A stretch of DNA of 5,416 bases. Source: Nitrospinota bacterium (lineage in GTDB: Bacteria; Nitrospinota_A; UBA7883; JADGGD01). Below are positions 1-3,971 of this stretch, one piece after another. The position numbers were made by a program, and so were the translations under genes. The notes below the pieces were generated by a model that was given only the letters and a program-made list of their open reading frames with translations, had not been told where the DNA came from and searched no databases. The stretch spans positions 1 to 5,416 of the forward strand of contig JADGCD010000147.1 in NCBI GenBank assembly GCA_015229165.1, given 5' to 3'. The first letter of the stretch is position 1; every line of letters begins with the position of its first letter.

Positions 1-1
1 G

Positions 2-1378
2 ATCCTGCGCCTGTCGCTGGGGCTGGCGGCGTGGAAAGGGTACGACGCCGAGAACCGGTGGGCCGTCCGTTGCAATCCGTCGTCGGGGAACCTGCACCCC
101 ACCGAGGGATATATCGTCGTCGGCGATCTCCCCGGCCTCCCCGGCGGGGTCTACCACTACCGCCCCAAAGAACACGCGCTGGAACGGCGGATGACCCCCA
201 GCGCCGATTTCACGAAGCGCTCCTTCGGGCGGCTCTTCGTCGCCCTCTCGTCGATCCACTGGCGTGAGGAATGGAAATACGGGATGCGGGCGTTTCGCTA
301 CTGCCAGCACGACGTCGGTCACGCCGTGGCCGCCTTCGCCTATGCCGCCGCCGGGCTCGGCTGGCAGGCTCGCCACGTCGCCAACGTGGCCGACGCTACG
401 GTGGCCCGGCTTGTCGGTCTCGACCGGGCCGCCGATTTCGACGGCGCCGAGCGGGAGAGCCCCGACCTGATCCTGCAAATCGAGCCGGGGCGGGGGCATC
501 TGTCGAAAGTGACCGTCGAGATGGTCGACGCCCTCGCCGACGCCGCCATGAACGGAGCGTGGCAAGGCCGGGCCAACCCCCTCTCCCCTCGGCATCTGCA
601 CACATGGCCTGCGGTGGAGGAGGTGAGCGACGCCACCATGAAGCCTTCCACCGACGAGAAGCCGTGGAGCGCGCCTCCCCCGAAGGCGGTCTCCCCCACC
701 GACTGCGTCACCCCTGCCGTCCCACTGATTCTCGGGCGTCGCCCGGTCCAGCGGTTCGACGGCCGGACGCCGCTGTCGGCCCGGTCGTTCTTCCGCATCC
801 TCGACATGACCCAGCCCCGCCAGAAGGTCGTCCCCTTCGATACCCTCCCCTGGCGCCCGTTCATCGACCTGGCCCTCTTCGTCCATAACGTCGAAGGGGT
901 GACGCCGGGACTCTATGCGCTGGTCCGGGACGCCGAAGGTTTCAACGGCCTGAAGGCCGATCTCTCCGCCGAATTCGCGTGGGCGGCGGTCGAAGGCGCC
1001 CCGTCGCATCTTCCCCTCTTTCGGCTGGCGGCGGCTGACCTGCGCCGCGACGCCATGACGCTCTCCTGCCGTCAGGAGATCGCAGGGCTCTCGGCCTTCT
1101 CGCTGGGGATGCTGGCACGGATGGACGACGCGCTGGCGCCGGGGCCGTGGGGATACCGGCGCCTCTATTGGGAGGCGGGGATGATCGGGCAGGTTCTCTA
1201 TCTCGAAGCCGAGGCCGCCGGAGTGCGTGGGACCGGCATCGGCTGTTTCCACGACGACGAGGTTCACCGGCTACTGGGGCTAACCGGGCCGCAACGCCAA
1301 TCGATCTATCACTTTACGGTCGGAACGCCGGTGGAGGACGCCCGGCTCCGAAGCGATCCCCCTTATTTGGCGGAATGA
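2..1378 (+). CDS. Tandem-domain nitroreductase-family protein (SagB/ThcOx-like), 5' end outside window
   Basis: The frame is open from the left edge, so the true start lies upstream; 458 residues are visible, and the ATG at 191 is internal. The codons before it encode a classic FMN-binding nitroreductase motif (RCNPSSGNLHPTE, visible residues 23-35). Domain 1 continues with WREEWKYG and RAFRYCQHDVGHA (about 87-108), a signature of SagB-type dehydrogenases. A second nitroreductase unit starts near RRPVQRFDG (246-254) and ends with GTGIGCFHDDEVHRLLGL (about 411-428) and a final HFTVGTPVEDARL segment. Members of this family are FMN-dependent oxidoreductases; SagB and ThcOx oxidise azolines in peptide natural products. 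Free-standing two-domain homologues have no settled substrate, and no YcaO cyclase or precursor peptide is visible here, so a role in peptide modification is not supported. No signal peptide can be judged because the N-terminus is missing. The family call is secure; the function is unknown. Confidence 0.9.
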   Translation: MLRLSLGLAAWKGYDAENRWAVRCNPSSGNLHPTEGYIVVGDLPGLPGGVYHYRPKEHALERRMTPSADFTKRSFGRLFVALSSIHWREEWKYGMRAFRYCQHDVGHAVAAFAYAAAGLGWQARHVANVADATVARLVGLDRAADFDGAERESPDLILQIEPGRGHLSKVTVEMVDALADAAMNGAWQGRANPLSPRHLHTWPAVEEVSDATMKPSTDEKPWSAPPPKAVSPTDCVTPAVPLILGRRPVQRFDGRTPLSARSFFRILDMTQPRQKVVPFDTLPWRPFIDLALFVHNVEGVTPGLYALVRDAEGFNGLKADLSAEFAWAAVEGAPSHLPLFRLAAADLRRDAMTLSCRQEIAGLSAFSLGMLARMDDALAPGPWGYRRLYWEAGMIGQVLYLEAEAAGVRGTGIGCFHDDEVHRLLGLTGPQRQSIYHFTVGTPVEDARLRSDPPYLAE

Positions 1379-1393
1379 GGCGATGTATTGGTG

Positions 1394-1413
1394 AATATGT
1401 AGGTATCCATATT
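1394..1413. repeat. AT-rich inverted repeat AATATG-N8-CATATT
   Basis: Perfect 6-bp arms (1394-1399 and 1408-1413) are separated by 8 bases in the AT-rich spacer between the nitroreductase stop and the next start. It could be an operator for the downstream gene or a weak hairpin after the nitroreductase gene; a T-rich stretch (GCTATTT) follows. No known regulator site is recognised. Confidence 0.35.
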
Positions 1414-1428
1414 GCTATTTAGACATTC

Positions 1429-1437
1429 TGGTGTAAT
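1429..1437 (+). promoter_or_regulatory. Possible extended -10 promoter for the small exported protein
   Basis: TGG followed by TGTAAT fits the extended -10 form TGn-TATAAT, with five of six bases of the hexamer matching. No good -35 hexamer lies 16-18 bases upstream, which extended -10 promoters tolerate. Transcription would be expected near 1444, only about 5 bases before the ATG at 1449. The surrounding AT-rich DNA stands out from the GC-rich genes and supports a promoter here. Confidence 0.35.
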
Positions 1438-1448
1438 GTTAAAGGGAG

Positions 1449-1838
1449 ATGGATTGGAACAAGTATCGAACAGCAATGGGAACAGCAGGAAAACTCATCG
1501 CCGCGGTGACGCTGGCGTTGGTCGGCGGAACGGCCTGCGATCTGGCCGACGACGCCCGGGCCGCCTCGACCGTCGCCCCCCGGAAGGTCACCTATAACGA
1601 CAGCGACGAGCGGAACGCCTACGCCTACGGAACCCCCTCCCCCGAACGGCGGACCCTGGTCGTTCAGGTGACCCGGGAACAGCGGATGCGTTACTGCAAA
1701 GAGATGTTCGGCGCCGAGGGAATCGACCCCACCGCCCCCGCCTATCGCCCCGCTCCGGGGGATCTGTGCTACTCGGTCTGGAAAGAGACCGTCCTCGACC
1801 CCCAACTGGCCCGCTTCGCCGCCTATTATCGGAAATAA
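1449..1838 (+). CDS. Small exported protein of unknown function
   Basis: A 129-residue protein with strong G/C third-position bias like its neighbours, which argues that it is a real gene. I do not recognise a family. The N-terminus looks like an export signal: basic residues (K5, R7, K15), then a hydrophobic core about 16-26, then small residues. Cleavage by signal peptidase I could fall after ARA (36-38) or near GTA (27-29). Cys30 follows GGTA, only a poor lipobox because Gly sits at -3, so a lipoprotein is possible but not favoured. If Cys30 is removed, Cys83 and Cys107 remain and could form one disulfide in the periplasm. The mature part is polar, rich in Pro, Tyr and Arg, with no further membrane span. 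Start choice is uncertain: AAAGGGAG lies directly against the ATG at 1449, too close for a normal ribosome site, and ATG 1476 is an alternative that keeps the signal core but has no visible ribosome site. It is convergent with the SDR gene downstream. Confidence 0.72.
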   Translation: MDWNKYRTAMGTAGKLIAAVTLALVGGTACDLADDARAASTVAPRKVTYNDSDERNAYAYGTPSPERRTLVVQVTREQRMRYCKEMFGAEGIDPTAPAYRPAPGDLCYSVWKETVLDPQLARFAAYYRK

Positions 1839-1840
1839 GT

Positions 1841-1858
1841 GGGGGGGATGTCCCCCTC
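1841..1858. terminator. Possible hairpin terminator between convergent genes
   Basis: G-rich bases 1841-1847 can pair with 1852-1858 around a 4-base loop (ATGT), giving seven pairs, one of them G-U. It lies three bases after the TAA of the small exported protein. No T-tract follows on the + strand. On the - strand the hairpin is followed by ACTTATTTCC, so it could better stop transcripts reading leftward out of the SDR gene. This is moderate structural evidence only. Confidence 0.4.
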
Positions 1859-1900
1859 GCGCCTGGCAGGTCGCCTGAAAACGTTATCGAGACAGGCGCG
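1858..1900. repeat. Nested inverted repeat in convergent spacer
   Basis: CGCGCCTG (1858-1865) is the perfect reverse complement of CAGGCGCG (1893-1900). Inside it, CAGG (1867-1870) and CCTG (1874-1877) form a second small hairpin around TCG. An alternative pairing joins CGCCTG (1872-1877) with 1893-1898. RNA from either strand could fold here. It may be part of a transcription end structure or a genomic repeat; nothing shows which. Confidence 0.35.
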
Positions 1901-1928
1901 GCAAGGAGGAAGCAGGCGATAAAGCGGA

Positions 1929-1946
1929 ATGTATATGCCAATACAT
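1929..1946. repeat. Short palindrome ATGTAT-N6-ATACAT
   Basis: Perfect 6-bp arms (1929-1934, 1941-1946) with a 6-base spacer lie in a locally AT-rich patch between convergent genes. The form resembles a dimeric-protein binding site, but no promoter is obvious next to it. Its right half, CCAATACAT, recurs in reverse complement at 1383-1391. Confidence 0.3.
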
Positions 1947-2007
1947 GAGCCTTTTGAGCCTGATTACGACGCCGTAGCGGCAACGCAGATAGTTTTCCGG
2001 CGACGTG

Positions 2008-2859
2008 CTAACCACTGACGACCGGGCGGGTCAGTATCCAGTCCATCAGCCGCGTTGGCAGGAGCCCGCGTAGCGCGCCGAACAGTTTCGTCGGCGTGGT
2101 GACGTGGTAGTGGGACTTGGGGCGGTCGCTCTCCAGCGCGTCGATCAGCGCCGCCACCACCGTCTCCGGCCCCAGCGTGAACCGGCTGGTGGGGCCCGGT
2201 TTGGCCAGACGCTCCCGCATCGTCCGGTAGGTCGGGGCGTGGGGGGAGGAGGCTTCGTCCACGAACGCTTCGAACCGGGCCAACGAATTCTCCCGGAACC
2301 GGCTGACGATCGGTCCCGGCTCGATGATCGAAACCTGCACGCCGCTCCCCCGCAGCTCCAGGCGCAGGGTGTCGAACAACCCTTCCAGCGCGAACTTGCT
2401 GGCGTTGTAGGCGCCCCGCATCGGCATGGCCACCAGCCCCAGCACCGAGCTGTTCACCACGATCCGTCCATGACCGTTGCGGCGCATGGCGGGGAGGAGG
2501 AGCCCGGTCAGTTGGGCCGCGCCGAAGACGTTGGCGGCGAACTGCTCCTCGAAAGCCCGGCGGGGGAGGTCTTCCACCGCCCCGGTCTGGCCGAAGCCGC
2601 CGTTGTGGAAGAGGCCGTGCATCGCCCCCCCGGTGGCGTCGAGAAACCGCCCGACGGCTTCGTTGACGCTGGCTTCGTCGGCCAGGTCGAGCCGGAGACT
2701 CTCGAACCCTTCGGCGATCAGCCGGTCGACGTCGGCCTGCTTGCGGGCCGTGGCGAAGAGCCGGTAGCCCCGGTCGCGCAGCGCATGGGCGGCGGCGTAG
2801 CCGATGCCGCTGGAACAGCCGGTGACCAGGACCGGACCGCGCAAGGATTCGTTCTTCAT
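2008..2859 (-). CDS. YbbO-like short-chain dehydrogenase/reductase (NAD(P)-dependent)
   Basis: A complete 283-residue classical SDR. The Rossmann motif TGCSSGIG is at 13-20, D58 in LRLDLAD fits the adenine-contacting position, and the NNAG motif appears as HNGG (85-88) in HNGGFGQTGAVEDL. The catalytic set N110, S138, Y151 and K155 (YNASK) is intact. R39 after the second strand (ATARK) suggests a preference for NADP(H). The C-terminal half (IEPGPI, FTLGPE, and LLPTRLMDWIL near the end) resembles E. coli YbbO, reported as an NADP(H)-dependent aldehyde reductase; an aldehyde or similar carbonyl substrate is therefore inferred. It should be cytosolic. The start MKNES places the glycine motif at the usual distance from the N-terminus; the frame stays open further upstream, but that extension lies antisense to ispE and has no family features. 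No clear ribosome site precedes the ATG. It is divergent from ispE with 36 bases between start codons. Confidence 0.9.
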   Translation of the reverse strand: MKNESLRGPVLVTGCSSGIGYAAAHALRDRGYRLFATARKQADVDRLIAEGFESLRLDLADEASVNEAVGRFLDATGGAMHGLFHNGGFGQTGAVEDLPRRAFEEQFAANVFGAAQLTGLLLPAMRRNGHGRIVVNSSVLGLVAMPMRGAYNASKFALEGLFDTLRLELRGSGVQVSIIEPGPIVSRFRENSLARFEAFVDEASSPHAPTYRTMRERLAKPGPTSRFTLGPETVVAALIDALESDRPKSHYHVTTPTKLFGALRGLLPTRLMDWILTRPVVSG

Positions 2860-2883
2860 GGGCGCATGGTAGCAGAAATGGGA

Positions 2884-2890
2884 CATAATG
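2884..2890. promoter_or_regulatory. Possible shared, near-symmetric -10 element for ispE and the SDR gene
   Basis: CATAATG reads CATAAT on the + strand (five of six to TATAAT) and CATTAT on the - strand (four of six). On the + strand transcription would begin close to 2896, the first base of the ispE ATG, implying a leaderless message. On the - strand it would begin near 2878, giving the SDR gene a leader of about 19 bases. No convincing -35 hexamer is present on either strand. Both promoters must otherwise lie in this 36-bp spacer or inside the opposite gene. Confidence 0.35.
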
Positions 2891-2895
2891 CCGGA

Positions 2896-3750
2896 ATGGA
2901 GCCGCTCATCATCCCCTGCCCCGCCAAGGTGAACCTGACCTTGCGGGTCGTCGGCAAGCGGGCCGACGGGTATCACGAGCTCGACTCGGTGATGGTCCCG
3001 CTCTCCCTGGCCGACACCCTGACCATCGCCCCCGCCGACGACGGAGAGATTCACTTCGCCTGCGACGATCCGGCGCTGGGGGGGGACGACAATCTGGTCG
3101 TCCGGGCGGCCCACGCCCTGCGCCACTTCACCGGCGCCGACGCGGGCGCCCGGCTGACCCTGACCAAACGGATACCGGTGGCCGCCGGTCTGGGGGGGGG
3201 GAGCTCCGACGCCGCCGGAGCGCTCCGGGGATTGCAACTGCTCTGGGACGTCTCCCTTTCCGAAGAGACGCTCCACCGGCTGGCCGCCTCGCTGGGGGCC
3301 GACGTCCCCTTCTTTCTCGACGGCATCGCCGCCCGGGCCGAGGGGATAGGCGACCGGCTGACCCCTCTGGGGCCCTTTCCGGTCGCTCATCTATTGCTGG
3401 TGAAACCGGCCTTTGGCGTCTCGGCCGCCGACGCCTACCGGAACGGTGCGTTCTCCTTCGCCCCCGATCCCGACCCGCTGGCGACGGTGACCGATCTCCT
3501 CTCCGGCGTCGCCGACCGGCAGGCGGGCAGGATGGTCAACGACCTTGCGGCGTGGGTAATGAAAGCCTATCCCGAACTGGCGCGCCTACGGGACGAAGTC
3601 GCCGCCGCCGACCCGGCCCCGGTGACGGTGATGATGAGCGGCAGCGGCCCGACGCTGTTCGCCCTCTACCGGACGGGGGACGACTGCCGACGGGCGGAAA
3701 GCGCGTTGCAAGGGATCGCCCCCTTCGTGCAGGCGGTCACGACGGCGTAG
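2896..3750 (+). CDS. ispE: 4-diphosphocytidyl-2-C-methyl-D-erythritol kinase (IspE)
   Basis: The enzyme phosphorylates CDP-methylerythritol at the 2-hydroxyl with ATP, the fourth step of the MEP pathway to IPP and DMAPP, in the cytosol. The protein has 284 residues, matching the usual length (E. coli 283). All GHMP-kinase signatures are present: PAKVNL with K11 (9-14), GKRADGYHEL (20-29), the ATP loop PVAAGLGGGSSDAAG (94-108), catalytic D136 in LGADVPFF, and SGSGPT (248-253). ATG 2896 is chosen because the PAKVNL motif then sits at the family's usual distance from the N-terminus; in-frame ATGs at 2866 and 2878 would add residues not typical of IspE. No clear Shine-Dalgarno sequence precedes any of them. 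The gene is divergent from the SDR gene and is not followed by the tRNA or prs genes often found after ispE in proteobacteria. A run of ten G bases (3192-3201) lies in the ATP loop. The identification is secure. Confidence 0.97.
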   Translation: MEPLIIPCPAKVNLTLRVVGKRADGYHELDSVMVPLSLADTLTIAPADDGEIHFACDDPALGGDDNLVVRAAHALRHFTGADAGARLTLTKRIPVAAGLGGGSSDAAGALRGLQLLWDVSLSEETLHRLAASLGADVPFFLDGIAARAEGIGDRLTPLGPFPVAHLLLVKPAFGVSAADAYRNGAFSFAPDPDPLATVTDLLSGVADRQAGRMVNDLAAWVMKAYPELARLRDEVAAADPAPVTVMMSGSGPTLFALYRTGDDCRRAESALQGIAPFVQAVTTA

Positions 3751-3763
3751 GGATTCCGCCGTC
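3741..3763 (+). terminator. Hairpin overlapping the ispE stop codon
   Basis: GACGGCG (3741-3747) and CGCCGTC (3757-3763) form a perfect 7-bp stem with a 9-base loop that contains the TAG stop. The stem would be stable, but no T-tract follows (CCCGTTCG), so intrinsic termination is only a possibility; a role in protecting the 3' end is equally open. Confidence 0.3.
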
Positions 3764-3954
3764 CCGTTCGCTGCCGGGCGAGAGCCTGCGAAGAAGATGG
3801 CAAGACAAGGGGGAGAGGGCGTCCATCGCGCCCGCCCGCGCAGGGGTGAGTAACGGAAAGGCGTCGAGACCCGAAGGGGCGAGATTCCCGCGCCTTGACC
3901 TGTCGAGGCCAAAGCGGGCGTAGACCGCGACGTGTGTCGATATCGTGAGGAAGA
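3764..3954. other. GC-rich convergent intergenic region, no gene recognised
   Basis: About 190 bases separate the ispE end structure from the hairpin after the secretion ATPase gene. Open frames cross it on both strands, but these are extensions of antisense frames and encode low-complexity Arg/Pro/Ser-rich sequence with no recognisable family. Pairing segments are visible, such as AAGGCG (3858-3863) with CGCCTT (3891-3896) and an 8-base palindrome CGATATCG (3938-3945). It may hold 3' untranslated RNA of both genes or a dispersed genomic repeat. I see no tRNA, riboswitch or promoter motif in it. Confidence 0.5.
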
Positions 3955-3970
3955 GGGCGAGCCTTCGCCC
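3955..3970 (-). terminator. Hairpin after the GspE/PilB-type ATPase gene
   Basis: GGGCGA (3955-3960) and TCGCCC (3965-3970) form a perfect 6-bp stem with a 4-base loop, one base beyond the TGA stop on the minus strand. On that strand it is followed by TCTTCCTC, pyrimidine-rich but not a true T-tract. The position fits a terminator or end-protecting hairpin. Confidence 0.45.
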
Positions 3971-3971
3971 G

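Noticed and set aside
24..36. Lipobox call for the small exported protein (protein residues 24-36)
   Set aside because: Cys30 is preceded by GGTA with Gly at -3, a poor match to the lipobox, so the lipoprotein call was kept only as an alternative. Coordinates here are residue numbers; the DNA is about 1518-1556.
1858..1900. Possible integron attC site
   Set aside because: The nested palindrome recalls attC, but the conserved outer core sites are missing and no integrase or cassette array is visible.
1947..1961. Direct repeat GAGCCT-TTT-GAGCCT
   Set aside because: Two short copies only, with no associated feature; too small to support an array or insertion.
1588..1983. Minus-strand frame with a signal-like hydrophobic stretch opposite the small exported protein
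   Set aside because: Most of it is antisense to a gene with strong third-position bias, and the rest is Arg/Pro-rich; no ribosome site or family supports it.
2104..2895. Long + strand extension of the ispE frame upstream of its start
   Set aside because: It is antisense to the SDR gene, encodes low-complexity Arg/Gly/Pro/Glu-rich sequence, and the IspE family begins at about 2896.
2860..3390. Upstream extension of the SDR frame on the minus strand
   Set aside because: It runs antisense through ispE and has no SDR features; the glycine-rich motif sits correctly near the MKNES start.
3844..3855. GGGTGAGTAACG, identical to a short conserved segment of 16S rRNA
   Set aside because: The match ends after about 12 bases and flanking bases do not resemble 16S rRNA, so chance is the better explanation.
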